16,254 bases of DNA from Actinomycetes bacterium. Lineage in GTDB: Bacteria > Actinomycetota > Actinomycetes > Actinomycetales > Cellulomonadaceae. The stretch spans positions 1 to 16,254 of the forward strand of contig JAFAEH010000263.1 of NCBI GenBank assembly GCA_023424135.1, given 5' to 3'. A program made the translations under genes and the position numbers. Positions 1-6,984 of this stretch are shown here, piece by piece. The notes under the pieces were generated by a model, which had not been told where the DNA came from, did no database searches, and saw only the letters and a list, made by a program, of their open reading frames with translations. Numbering within the stretch: the stretch's first letter is position 1; each line of letters begins with the position of its first letter.

Positions 1-133
1 TCACCGTGGAGGCCACCAGGACGCCCAGCTTGATCTTGATGCTGCGCAGCGGGTCCAGCGGACGCACGTCCGGCAGGTGCCAGCGGTCGTCGCCGCGCGC
101 GTGGCGGGCCGGTGGCGACGGGGGGGACGTCAC
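1..133 (-). CDS. Sensor histidine kinase, N-terminal fragment (runs off the window)
   Basis: Reading leftward from a GTG at 133, an open frame of 44 codons continues off the window edge. The GTG overlaps the TGA of the response regulator in a GTGA (4-nt) junction, which signals a translationally coupled pair. The visible N-terminus is a polar cytoplasmic stretch followed by PLDPLRSIKIKLGVLVAST. This basic segment leading into a hydrophobic helix is typical of the first membrane segment of actinobacterial sensor kinases. No HAMP, His-box or ATPase domain lies inside the window, so the identity rests on position behind an OmpR-type regulator and on this N-terminal style. The protein would be a membrane kinase that phosphorylates the regulator next to it. 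Its stimulus cannot be told from this fragment. Confidence 0.65.
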   Translation of the reverse strand, partial: MTSPPSPPARHARGDDRWHLPDVRPLDPLRSIKIKLGVLVASTV

Positions 134-882
134 GACGGGGCGTCCGCCGCGGTGCCGTCGTCGTCGGCCGGCTCGAACGCGTAGCCGACGCCGTGCACCG
201 TGCGGATCAGGTCCGGCCCGAGCTTGCGGCGCAGCGCCTTGACGTGCGAGTCGACCGTGCGGGTGCCGCTCGCGTCGACCCAGTCCCACACGTCCGCGAG
301 GAGCCGCTCGCGCGTCAGGACCGTGCGCGGCGAGGACGCGAGCGTCAGCAGCAGGTCGAACTCGGTGGGCGTCAGGTGCACCTCGGTGCCCGAACGCGTC
401 ACCCGACGCTGCGCACGGTCGATCGACACGTCACCGGCCACCAGCGGCGGGTCGGGCGTCTGCGCCGTCGCGAGCTCGGCCGCACGGGCGGCGCGCTCGG
501 TGCGCCGCAGCAGCACCTTGGTGCGCGCGACGAGCTCGCGCATCGAGAACGGCTTCGTCATGTAGTCGTCGGCGCCCACGCCCAGGCCGACGAGCATGTC
601 GGTCTCGTCGTCGCGCGCCGTGAGCATCAGGACGGGGACGGGCCGGTCGGCCTGGATCTGGCGGCACACCTCGAGCCCGTCGATGCCGGGGAGCATGACG
701 TCGAGCACGACGACGTCCGGCTGGAGCCGCGTCGCGGCCGCGACGCCCGCGACGCCGTCCCCGACGGCCTCGACGTGCCAGCCCTCCGCGGACAGCCGGT
801 GCACGATGGCCTGGGCGATGGCGGGCTCGTCCTCGACGACGAGCACGGTGGTGGCGCCCGGGCGCGAGACGCTGGTGACCAT
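130..882 (-). CDS. OmpR/PhoB-family two-component response regulator
   Basis: A 250-aa DNA-binding response regulator. The receiver domain spans about residues 12-125: acidic pocket E17/D18, phospho-acceptor D61 in VVVLDVMLPG, switch T88 in LMLTAR, and conserved K110 in MTKPF. After a linker, a winged-helix Trans_Reg_C domain covers about residues 148-236, with the recognition region DSHVKALRRKLG and the C-terminal wing IRTVHGVGYAF. All key phosphorelay residues are present, so it should be functional. The ATG at 882 was chosen because the conserved domain begins just after it. The frame stays open to 1029, but that extension is low-complexity and unlike the family. No clear Shine-Dalgarno precedes the ATG, and a GTG six codons upstream (900) is an alternative. 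It overlaps the kinase gene by 4 nt. Target genes are unknown. It is divergent from the CBS-protein genes, but nothing ties it to them. Confidence 0.93.
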   Translation of the reverse strand: MVTSVSRPGATTVLVVEDEPAIAQAIVHRLSAEGWHVEAVGDGVAGVAAATRLQPDVVVLDVMLPGIDGLEVCRQIQADRPVPVLMLTARDDETDMLVGLGVGADDYMTKPFSMRELVARTKVLLRRTERAARAAELATAQTPDPPLVAGDVSIDRAQRRVTRSGTEVHLTPTEFDLLLTLASSPRTVLTRERLLADVWDWVDASGTRTVDSHVKALRRKLGPDLIRTVHGVGYAFEPADDDGTAADAPS

Positions 883-941
883 GGGGCCAGCGTCGCACAC
901 GGACCCGTGACCGGCCCCCGCGCACGCGCCCGGTGTGTCCG

Positions 942-947
942 TAGGAT
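942..947 (+). promoter_or_regulatory. Candidate -10 element (TAGGAT) upstream of the CBS-protein genes
   Basis: TAGGAT fits the actinobacterial TANNNT -10 pattern and sits 9 nt before the ATG at 957. No convincing -35 hexamer lies 16-19 nt upstream. If active, transcription would start at or just before that ATG and continue into the CBS-protein pair. Confidence 0.35.
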
Positions 948-956
948 GCTCCCACC

Positions 957-1115
957 ATGAGCAGCTCAAGTCGCTGCCGGCATCGCGTCGAGTCGCAGCC
1001 CTGCGGGTCTGCACGACGCGCGGGGACACCCCCCGTGCGACGCGAGAGCGCCGGCCCCCTCACACGTCCTCACCCCACGCCCCGCCCCGGGCCGGCACGG
1101 GAGACCCCGTGCTGA
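957..1115 (+). CDS. Possible upstream small ORF (52 aa) overlapping the start of the CBS gene
   Basis: An ATG directly behind the TAGGAT element opens a 52-codon frame (MSSSSRCRHRVESQPCGSAR...) rich in Arg, Pro and Ser with three Cys. It ends at a TGA at 1113-1115, which overlaps the GTG start (1109) of the next gene by 7 nt. The geometry suggests a leaderless upstream ORF translationally coupled to the transporter gene. The composition is also what random high-GC sequence gives in this frame, and I recognise no family. It does not clearly match the known actinobacterial cysteine leader-peptide pattern. It may be plain 5' UTR. Confidence 0.2.
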   Translation: MSSSSRCRHRVESQPCGSARRAGTPPVRRESAGPLTRPHPTPRPGPARETPC

Positions 1116-2425
1116 CCGAGTGGCTGCTCGTCGGCCTCGGCGTCCTGCTGACGGCCGGCACCGCGGTCTTCGTCGCCGCCGAGTTCTCCCTGGTGACGCT
1201 CGACCCCGGGCTGGTCGAGCGCCAGACCCGCGACGACGACGCACGCGGCCGGTCCGTGCTGGGGGCGCTGCGGCGCCTGTCGACGCAGCTGTCCGGTGCC
1301 CAGGTCGGCATCACCGTCACCACGGTCCTGCTGGGCTACACCACGCAGCCCGCCGTCGCCCGGCTCCTGGGCGTCCCCCTCGAGGGTGCGGGCGTGGGCC
1401 GCGCGCTGGCCGGCGGGCTCGCCGCCGCCACCGCGCTCGTGCTCGTCAACGGGTTCTCGATGCTGTTCGGCGAGCTCGTGCCCAAGAACTTCGCGATCGC
1501 CCGGCCGCTGGGCACCGCGCGCGTCGTCGCACCGCTGCAGGTCGGGTTCACGACCGCGCTGCGGCCCGTGATCGCCGTGACCAACGGCACGGCGAACGCG
1601 TTGCTGCGTCGCGTCGGCGTGGAGCCGCGCGAGGAGCTGTCCGGTGCGCGCTCGCCCGCCGAGCTCGCCTCGCTCGTGCGCCGCTCGGCCGAGCAGGGCA
1701 CGCTCGACGCGGCCACCGCGACGCTGCTGACCAACTCGATCGACTTCTCGACGCTCACGGCGGTCGACGTGATGACGGACCGCACACGGCTCGTCGTCGT
1801 GCGGCGCGACGACTCGGCGGCCGACGTCATGGCCCTGGCGCGGCAGACCGGCCACTCGCGGTTCCCGGTGATCGGGGACTCGACCGACGACGTCGTGGGG
1901 CTCGTGCACCTGCGCAAGGCGATGGCCGTGCCGTACGAGCGCCGCACCGAGGTGCCCGCCGCCGCGCTCATGGTCGACGCGCCGCGCGTGCCCGAGACGG
2001 TGGGTCTCGGGCCGCTGCTGGTCGACCTGCGCGGGCAGGGGCTGCAGATGGCCGTCGTCGTCGACGAGTACGGCGGGACGTCGGGTGCCGTCACGCTCGA
2101 GGACGTGGTCGAGGAGCTCGTCGGCGAGGTCGCCGACGAGCACGACCGCACGCGCAGCACGCTGGCCCGGCAGGCCGACGGGTCGTGGGCGCTGCCCGGT
2201 GTGCTGCGCCCGGACGAGCTGCACGAGGCCACGGGCCTGCGCGTGCCGGACGACGGCCCGTGGGAGACCGTCGGGGGCCTGCTCATGGCGCGCCTGGGAC
2301 GCGTGCCCGACGAGGGCGACGAGGTCGTCGAGGGCGCCGTGCGGCTGCGGGTCGACCGGATGGACGGGCGCCGCGTCGAGCGCGTGCTCGTCAGCGAGGT
2401 CCCCGACGACGAGGGGCAGGGGTGA
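1109..2425 (+). CDS. HlyC/CorC-family (CNNM-like) transporter: DUF21 + CBS pair + CorC_HlyC domain
   Basis: A 438-aa membrane protein. Residues 1-190 form the DUF21/CNNM membrane domain with several hydrophobic helices and the signature GELVPKNFAIARP (about 121-133). A CBS pair follows: CBS1 about 219-273, with TGHSRFPV, and CBS2 about 287-345, with VVVDEYGGTSGAVTLEDVVEELVGE. A C-terminal CorC_HlyC domain covers about 356-430. CNNM/CorC relatives are Mg2+/Co2+ efflux proteins or regulators whose CBS domains bind nucleotides. The old hemolysin label is historical. The GTG at 1109 was chosen because (M)LTEWLL starts the conserved first helix and GGGAGA lies 6 nt upstream. The frame is open back to 935, but that extension is Arg/Pro-rich and unlike the family. 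The stop overlaps the next ATG (TGATG), giving a two-gene operon. Confidence 0.92.
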   Translation: MLTEWLLVGLGVLLTAGTAVFVAAEFSLVTLDPGLVERQTRDDDARGRSVLGALRRLSTQLSGAQVGITVTTVLLGYTTQPAVARLLGVPLEGAGVGRALAGGLAAATALVLVNGFSMLFGELVPKNFAIARPLGTARVVAPLQVGFTTALRPVIAVTNGTANALLRRVGVEPREELSGARSPAELASLVRRSAEQGTLDAATATLLTNSIDFSTLTAVDVMTDRTRLVVVRRDDSAADVMALARQTGHSRFPVIGDSTDDVVGLVHLRKAMAVPYERRTEVPAAALMVDAPRVPETVGLGPLLVDLRGQGLQMAVVVDEYGGTSGAVTLEDVVEELVGEVADEHDRTRSTLARQADGSWALPGVLRPDELHEATGLRVPDDGPWETVGGLLMARLGRVPDEGDEVVEGAVRLRVDRMDGRRVERVLVSEVPDDEGQG

Positions 2426-3468
2426 TGGACAGCACGCTCGCGCTCGTCCTGGCCGTCGTGCTGCTCGCGGCGAACGCCTTCTTCGTGGGGGCCGAGTTCG
2501 CGCTGATGTCCGCGCGCCGCTCGGCCGTGGAGCCGCTCGCCGAGGCGGGCGACCGGCGTGCGACGACCGTGCTGTGGGCCATGGAGCACGTGTCCCTCAT
2601 GCTCGCGGCTGCCCAGCTCGGCATCACGGTGTGCTCGACGAGCCTCGGGCTGGTCGCCGAGCCCGCGATCGCGCACCTCATCGCGGACCCGCTGCACGTG
2701 CTCGGGGTGCCCGCGAGCCTGACGCACCCGATCGCGTTCGTCGTCGCGCTGCTGGTCGTGGTGTACCTGCACGTCGTGCTGGGCGAGATGGTCCCCAAGA
2801 ACCTCGCGGTCGCCGGTCCCGACCGGGCCGTGCTCCTGTTCGGCCCCCCGCTGGTGTGGGTCGCGCGCGTCCTGCGCCCGGTGATCGTCACGCTCAACTG
2901 GCTCGCCAACCACGTGCTGCGGGCGTTCCGCGTCGAGCCGCAGGACGAGGTCGCGTCCGCGTTCACCGCGCAGGAGGTCCAGTCGATCGTCGAGCGCTCG
3001 CAGGCCGAGGGGCTGCTGGCCGACGAGCAGGGGCTGCTCTCGGGGGCGATCGAGTTCTCCGACCGGACGGCGGCCGATGTGATGGTCGCGGTCGACGACC
3101 TCGTGACGGTCGACGCGGCGAGCACGCCGGACGACATCGAGCACCTGGTCGCCCGGACCGGGTTCAGCAGGTTCCCGGTGGTCGACGACGCCGGACGGCC
3201 GACGGGCTACCTGCACATCAAGGACGTCCTGTACGCGGACGGCGCGTCCCGCACCCAGCCCGTGCCGGGCTGGCGGGTGCGCGTGCTCGCGGTGGTCGGG
3301 CCGCACGACGAGGTCGAGGCGGCGCTGGAGGCGATGCAGCGCTCGGGCTCGCACCTGGCGCGTGTCGACCTGGACGGTCGCACGGTCGGCGTCGTCTTCC
3401 TCGAGGACATCCTCGAGGAGCTCGTCGGGGAGGTCCGCGACGCGATGCAGCGCGGTCAGATCCCGTGA
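2425..3468 (+). CDS. Second HlyC/CorC-family (CNNM-like) transporter: DUF21 + CBS pair, no CorC_HlyC domain
   Basis: A 347-aa paralogue of the preceding protein. The DUF21 membrane domain occupies about residues 1-190, with hydrophobic segments near 4-24, 55-75, 100-122 and 135-165, and the motif GEMVPKNLAV (120-129). CBS1 is at about 216-268, with TGFSRFPVVDD, and CBS2 at about 285-340, ending in VVFLEDILEELVGEV. Unlike its neighbour, it stops right after CBS2 and lacks the C-terminal CorC_HlyC domain. The ATG shares one base with the upstream TGA, so translation is probably coupled. Tandem long and short paralogues of this family are common in actinobacteria. The two may form a heteromeric or paired divalent-cation transporter, but that is inference. 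The substrate ion is not determined by the sequence. Confidence 0.92.
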   Translation: MDSTLALVLAVVLLAANAFFVGAEFALMSARRSAVEPLAEAGDRRATTVLWAMEHVSLMLAAAQLGITVCSTSLGLVAEPAIAHLIADPLHVLGVPASLTHPIAFVVALLVVVYLHVVLGEMVPKNLAVAGPDRAVLLFGPPLVWVARVLRPVIVTLNWLANHVLRAFRVEPQDEVASAFTAQEVQSIVERSQAEGLLADEQGLLSGAIEFSDRTAADVMVAVDDLVTVDAASTPDDIEHLVARTGFSRFPVVDDAGRPTGYLHIKDVLYADGASRTQPVPGWRVRVLAVVGPHDEVEAALEAMQRSGSHLARVDLDGRTVGVVFLEDILEELVGEVRDAMQRGQIP

Positions 3469-3475
3469 CGTCACG
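3464..3475. repeat. 12-bp perfect palindrome at the stop of the second transporter gene
   Basis: CGTGACGTCACG is a perfect palindrome covering the TGA at 3466-3468. It could be a protein-binding site at the edge of the intergenic region. The stem would have no loop, so it is not a terminator as it stands. Confidence 0.4.
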
Positions 3476-3550
3476 TCCCCGTGGGTGTGGTCGCGTCGGC
3501 CGTTCGGGTGGGTCGCTGCGACCCCGCGTCCGTGAGGAGATCGTGAAGGA

Positions 3551-3586
3551 TCGGCGTGTCGTTCGGCGTGTCGTCCGACGTGTCCA
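3551..3586 (+). repeat. Three tandem copies of a 12-bp unit
   Basis: Two identical units, TCGGCGTGTCGT (3551-3562 and 3563-3574), are followed by a degenerate third, CCGACGTGTCCA (3575-3586). They lie 30-65 bp upstream of the putative -35 of the carboxypeptidase gene. Spacing close to one helical turn would place all units on roughly one DNA face, as in an activator-binding array. The function is unknown. Confidence 0.7.
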
Positions 3587-3617
3587 GAAAGCGACCGGGA
3601 TGTGACGTGACGGGGAC

Positions 3618-3656
3618 TTGGAGCGCGACCCGACCTGCCGTTATGGTTTCGTGACC
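3618..3656 (+). promoter_or_regulatory. Promoter of the VanY-like gene, overlapped by an 11-bp-spaced direct repeat
   Basis: TTGGAG (3618-3623), an 18-bp spacer and TATGGT (3642-3647) form a reasonable sigma70-type promoter about 58 bp before the GTG at 3705. An imperfect direct repeat GTTATG-N5-GTGACC (3640-3656) overlaps the -10. Its layout of two half-sites 11 bp apart resembles binding sites of OmpR-family regulators. MtrA, which controls cell-wall hydrolases in actinobacteria, is one candidate. That assignment is inference. Confidence 0.45.
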
Positions 3657-3704
3657 GCATCGGGGGGAGCCGATGACGAGCGGGACGAGTGGAGCGGAGG
3701 TGTC

Positions 3705-4562
3705 GTGGGATCCCACCGGGCGGAGCAGACCACTCGTGCGCGCCGTTCCCGCGACCCGCGTCGCAGCCCCGCCCCCTCGACCCGTCCCGGCGAGCCGGCC
3801 GTCGAGGCCGCCCCGGAACGCTCTGCGGCCCCTGCCCCTGTGCGTCGCCGCTCGACGCGCGTGCTCGGGCGTTCCGGTGTGCTCGCCGCGCTCGTCGGCG
3901 TGACCGTGGTCGTCCCCGTCAGCCAGGGCGTCGCCGACGGCGACATCTCGCTGGGTGCGCAGCCCACCGCCGAGGCCAGCCTGCCGTCGACGGTCGCGGC
4001 GCTCACGGCCCTCCCGCTGTCCGACCTCCCGCCCACGGCCCTCGTCTCGACGGACGGCAGCGCCCGCCTGCGGGAGCTGGTCGACGCCTCGCGTGACGCC
4101 GAGCGCTCCGCGCTGCCCGGCTGCGACGGGTCCACCCGGCCCGCCGGTGACAACGGGCTGCTGGCCACCAAGGACCTGTGCACGCTGTGGGACGGGCGCA
4201 CGCAGATGCGCGCGGACGCGGCCGTCGCGCTCGCGGAGCTGAACGAGGCGCACGTCGCCCGGTTCGGCACCGACCTGTGCCTGAGCTCCGGGTACCGCAC
4301 GCTCGCGCAGCAGCGCAGCGTCAAGGCGCAGAAGGGCAGCCTGGCCGCGACGCCCGGCAAGTCCAACCACGGGTGGGGCCTGGCGATGGACTTCTGCAGC
4401 ATCGAGACGTCGGGCGCCCGCTGGACGTGGCTCAACGACAACGGTCCGACGTTCGGCTGGGAGAACCCCACGTGGGCCAAGCGCGGCGGCTCCGGCCCGT
4501 ACGAGCCCTGGCACTGGGAGTACATCAAGGGCGTCAAGGCCGACGGCGAGTACTACGGCTGA
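3705..4562 (+). CDS. D-alanyl-D-alanine carboxypeptidase, VanY type (peptidase M15B)
   Basis: A 285-aa zinc peptidase expected to trim the terminal D-Ala of peptidoglycan stem peptides outside the membrane. Residues 1-52 are a basic, Pro/Ala-rich cytoplasmic tail and about 56-76 are one hydrophobic segment (membrane anchor or long signal). The VanY domain fills about 165-285. Its motifs are intact: SGYRT with R198, SNHGWGLAMDF with zinc ligands H222 and D229, and PWHWEY with catalytic E272 and zinc ligand H270. Four cysteines (C140, C159, C192, C231) could form extracytoplasmic disulfides. The GTG at 3705 was chosen because GGAGG lies 5 nt upstream. In-frame TTG (3618) and GTG (3651) codons lie within the promoter, and the ATG at 3673 is in another frame. 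It stands alone and ends at a shared terminator. Confidence 0.9.
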   Translation: MGSHRAEQTTRARRSRDPRRSPAPSTRPGEPAVEAAPERSAAPAPVRRRSTRVLGRSGVLAALVGVTVVVPVSQGVADGDISLGAQPTAEASLPSTVAALTALPLSDLPPTALVSTDGSARLRELVDASRDAERSALPGCDGSTRPAGDNGLLATKDLCTLWDGRTQMRADAAVALAELNEAHVARFGTDLCLSSGYRTLAQQRSVKAQKGSLAATPGKSNHGWGLAMDFCSIETSGARWTWLNDNGPTFGWENPTWAKRGGSGPYEPWHWEYIKGVKADGEYYG

Positions 4563-4570
4563 CCACGGTC

Positions 4571-4608
4571 GGTGGGCACCGGCCGGCGTGTGCCGACCGA
4601 TGCCCACC
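4571..4608. terminator. Bidirectional hairpin between the convergent VanY-like and aldose epimerase genes
   Basis: An 8-bp inverted repeat, GGTGGGCA (4571-4578) and TGCCCACC (4601-4608), encloses a second small hairpin, CGGC-GTGT-GCCG (4584-4595). It lies in the 79-bp gap between two stop codons. There is no U-tract, which is usual for high-GC actinobacterial terminators. Confidence 0.65.
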
Positions 4609-4641
4609 CGGCCCGCGTGACCAGGCCGTCGTCAGGGCCGC

Positions 4642-5550
4642 TCAGCGGAGCGTCAGGCCCCAGCGCACGGTGTGCGACGCGCCCGGCGTGAGCCGGACGA
4701 GCAGGTCACCGGTACGGAACGCGTCCGCGACGCAGGACATCGGCTCGACCGCGACGCCGCGGCGCTCGATCCCCGGGATGCCGTCGCCCGTGCACACCTG
4801 CCACGCCGGCAGCGTCGCATCGGCCCACACGGCGACCGTGCGCCCGTCCGCGCCGGTCAGCGTCGCCCACGTCAGGCCGTCGTCGTCCGGCGTGACGTCC
4901 ACCCACGCGTCGTCGAGCGCGACGCCCGCGAGCGCCCGCCCGTCGCGCAGGTCGTAGTCGCCCGCGACGGGCTCGGTGCCCGTCGGCAGCAGGCGGTCGT
5001 CCACGCTCACGCGGCTGGCCGCGTCCAGTCGCAGCGTGCACGCGTCGACCGGGCCCGGGCCGGGGGACAGCCACGGGTGGAAGCCGACGCCGTAGGGCGC
5101 CGTGCCGGTGCCGAGGTTGGTCGCGGTCACGGTGATCGTCAGGCCGTCGTCGGCGAGCGCGTACGTCACCTCGAGGCGCAGCGGCCACGGGTACCCGGGG
5201 GTCGGGACGAGGTCGTGGCGCAGCGTCACGGCGTCGTCGGCGGTGTCGACGACGTCGAACCGCGCGTACGCGACCAGCCCGTGCAGCGCCGTGCCGCGGC
5301 CGGGCTCGGTCAGCGCGACCTGGTGCTCGACGCCGTCGACGACGAACTGCCCGTCGCGCAGCCGGTTGGGCCAGGGGGCCAGGACCGCGCCCGAGAAGGC
5401 GGGCGCGATGGCGTCGACGTCGAACGGCAGGACGACGTCGCGGTCCCCGGCGCGGTACTCGCGCAGGCTCGCGGCGACGGACGTGACGACCGCGACCTGC
5501 TCGCCGTGCCGCAGCACGTGCTGGTCGCCGGTGGGGGGGAGCGTGTTCAC
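4642..5550 (-). CDS. Aldose 1-epimerase (mutarotase) family protein
   Basis: A 302-aa cytosolic protein with a galactose mutarotase-like beta-sandwich. Such enzymes interconvert alpha and beta anomers of aldoses. Visible family motifs are PWPNRLRDGQF (59-69, with the substrate-binding Arg), GVGFHPWLSP (with H158, the likely general acid), and the C-terminal VAVEPM with E269, the likely general base. Compared with E. coli GalM it is somewhat short, and the motif style is that of the YihR-like aldose-epimerase subgroup. The substrate sugar is not evident. The GTG at 5550 is chosen because the protein aligns from there and a -10 element sits 7 nt upstream, which implies a leaderless mRNA. The frame remains open far upstream, but only as a shadow of the divergent tad genes. 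No galactose or arabinose catabolic gene flanks it. Confidence 0.87.
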   Translation of the reverse strand: MNTLPPTGDQHVLRHGEQVAVVTSVAASLREYRAGDRDVVLPFDVDAIAPAFSGAVLAPWPNRLRDGQFVVDGVEHQVALTEPGRGTALHGLVAYARFDVVDTADDAVTLRHDLVPTPGYPWPLRLEVTYALADDGLTITVTATNLGTGTAPYGVGFHPWLSPGPGPVDACTLRLDAASRVSVDDRLLPTGTEPVAGDYDLRDGRALAGVALDDAWVDVTPDDDGLTWATLTGADGRTVAVWADATLPAWQVCTGDGIPGIERRGVAVEPMSCVADAFRTGDLLVRLTPGASHTVRWGLTLR

Positions 5551-5557
5551 GCGCCCC

Positions 5558-5563
5558 AACCTA
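5558..5563 (-). promoter_or_regulatory. -10 element of the aldose epimerase gene (leaderless)
   Basis: On the minus strand, TAGGTT is followed by 7 nt and then the GTG start codon. That spacing puts the transcription start on the first base of the start codon, the common actinobacterial leaderless arrangement. No Shine-Dalgarno or clear -35 is present. Confidence 0.55.
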
Positions 5564-5685
5564 CCGGCGCGTCGCCGGCCGCGGCCGTGACCTGCGGTCC
5601 GTCCGGGATCGCCCAACTGTGTGGATCGCGTCACTCGTCCGGTATGTCCTGTGGACGATCGCGCCCGCCGTGCGCCGTGATGCTC

Positions 5686-5691
5686 TAGCGT
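5686..5691 (+). promoter_or_regulatory. Candidate -10 element of the tad operon
   Basis: TAGCGT fits TANNNT and lies 66 bp before the ATG at 5758, in the 207-bp gap shared with the divergent epimerase gene. There is no good -35. A small inverted repeat, GTCC-TGT-GGAC (5646-5656), lies 30 bp upstream and might be an operator. Confidence 0.35.
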
Positions 5692-5757
5692 GACGCCCGC
5701 AACGGACGAACCAGACATCGGCGTGCCCACGGCACGGGCGGGCGGCGGGAGGTGCGC

Positions 5758-6981
5758 ATGGACGGGGTGGCGATCCTCGAGGGTGAGGTGCGCGAGCTCA
5801 TCCGCCGTCGTGGCGTCGACCCCGTGCGTGACCGCCCCGGGGTCGTGGCGCTCGTGCACGCCGCGATGGCCGACTACGACGAGCGCTCGCTGATCGGCTC
5901 CGTCCCGCCCCTCGCCGACGCGGCCGCCGTGCACAAGGCGGTCGTCGACGCGGTCGCCGGGCTCGGGCCGCTGCAGCGCTACCTCGACGACGACGAGGTC
6001 GAGGAGATCTGGATCAACTCGCCGTCGCAGGTGTTCGTCGCGCGCCGCGGCGAGCCGGAGCTGACGACGACGATCCTCACCGAGGGGCAGGTGCGCGACC
6101 TGGTCGAGCAGATGCTCAAGGTCTCGGGTCGGCGGCTGGACCTGTCCTCGCCGTTCGTCGACGCCTCGCTGCCCGGGGGCGAGCGGCTGCACGCCGTGAT
6201 CCCCGACGTCACGCGGCGGCACTGGTCGGTGAACATCCGCAAGTACGTCGTGCGCGCGACGTCGCTGGAGGACATGGTGGGCCTCGGCTCGCTGACCCCG
6301 CAGGCCGCCGCGTTCCTGCACCACGCGGTGCGCGTCGGGCTCAACGTGCTGGTCTCGGGTGCCACGCAGGCCGGCAAGACGACGATGCTCAACGCGCTCA
6401 CCGGTGCCGTGCCGCCGCGCGAGCGCGTGATCAGCTGCGAGGAGGTCTTCGAGCTGCGCCCGGCGGTGCGCGACTGGGTCGCGCTGCAGACCCGGCAGGC
6501 CAACCTCGAGGGCACGGGGGAGATCACGCTGCGGCGCCTGGTCAAGGAGGCGCTGCGGATGCGCCCCGACCGGCTGCTCGTCGGCGAGGTGCGCGAGGCC
6601 GAGGCCCTCGACCTGCTGATCGCGCTGAACAGCGGGGTCCCCGCGATGTGCACGATCCACGCGAGCTCGGCCCGCGAGGCGCTCACCAAGCTGTGCACCC
6701 TGCCGCTGCTCGCGGGTGAGAACATCTCCGACCGGTTCGTCGTGCCGACCGTGGCCTCGTCCGTCGACCTCGTCGTGCACCTCGAGCTCGACGGCCGCGG
6801 ACGGCGCCGCACGCGTGAGGTCGTCGCCGTGCCCGGGCGCGTCGAGTCCGGCGTCGTCGAGACGGCCGACCTGTTCACCACGCGCGGGGGCGTCCTCGTG
6901 CGGGGCGACGGCTTCCCGCCGCACCCCGAGCGGTTCGCCCGCGCGGGGGTCGACGTCGCGACGCTGCTGCGGCAGGCCTGA
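5758..6981 (+). CDS. Tad/Flp pilus assembly ATPase (CpaF/TadA family)
   Basis: A 407-aa type II/IV secretion ATPase that would power pilin polymerisation or pseudopilus assembly at the inner face of the membrane. It has an N-terminal domain (about 1-160, with the SPFVDASLPGGERLHA region) and a C-terminal RecA-like domain: Walker A GATQAGKTT (201-209), acidic Asp-box ISCEEVFEL (225-233), Walker B RLLVGEVRE (272-280) with E277, and His-box CTIHASSAREAL (298-309). The Walker A middle is TQA rather than the TGS of proteobacterial CpaF, a variant I associate with actinobacterial members. The ATG at 5758 is set by GGGAGGT 4 nt upstream. It is the first gene of the operon, and the tadB GTG follows 3 nt after its stop. 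No tadZ/cpaE-like gene precedes it; the upstream neighbour is a divergent epimerase. Confidence 0.93.
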   Translation: MDGVAILEGEVRELIRRRGVDPVRDRPGVVALVHAAMADYDERSLIGSVPPLADAAAVHKAVVDAVAGLGPLQRYLDDDEVEEIWINSPSQVFVARRGEPELTTTILTEGQVRDLVEQMLKVSGRRLDLSSPFVDASLPGGERLHAVIPDVTRRHWSVNIRKYVVRATSLEDMVGLGSLTPQAAAFLHHAVRVGLNVLVSGATQAGKTTMLNALTGAVPPRERVISCEEVFELRPAVRDWVALQTRQANLEGTGEITLRRLVKEALRMRPDRLLVGEVREAEALDLLIALNSGVPAMCTIHASSAREALTKLCTLPLLAGENISDRFVVPTVASSVDLVVHLELDGRGRRRTREVVAVPGRVESGVVETADLFTTRGGVLVRGDGFPPHPERFARAGVDVATLLRQA

Positions 6982-6984
6982 GCC

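Noticed and set aside
112..960. Long plus-strand frames opposite the response regulator
   Set aside because: They are repetitive Arg/Gly/His shadows of the minus-strand gene, whose receiver and winged-helix motifs are complete.
957..1030. Cysteine-type leader peptide of the actinobacterial sulfur-gene class
   Set aside because: The frame has Cys and Arg residues but not the recognisable conserved core of that leader class, and the downstream gene is not a sulfur gene.
935..1108. N-terminal extension of the first CBS transporter to the ATG at 935
   Set aside because: The added 58 residues are Arg/Pro/His-rich and would precede a membrane helix that normally begins at the N-terminus. The GTG at 1109 has a better context.
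3510..3524. GGGTCG-CTG-CGACCC hairpin as terminator of the CBS gene pair
   Set aside because: The stem is only 6 bp with a 3-nt loop, 42 bp past the stop and without a U-tract. In this base composition it is too weak to call.
3673..3903. ATG at 3673 as the start of the VanY-like gene
   Set aside because: It is in a different frame from the catalytic domain. The GTG at 3705 is in frame with a proper GGAGG spacing.
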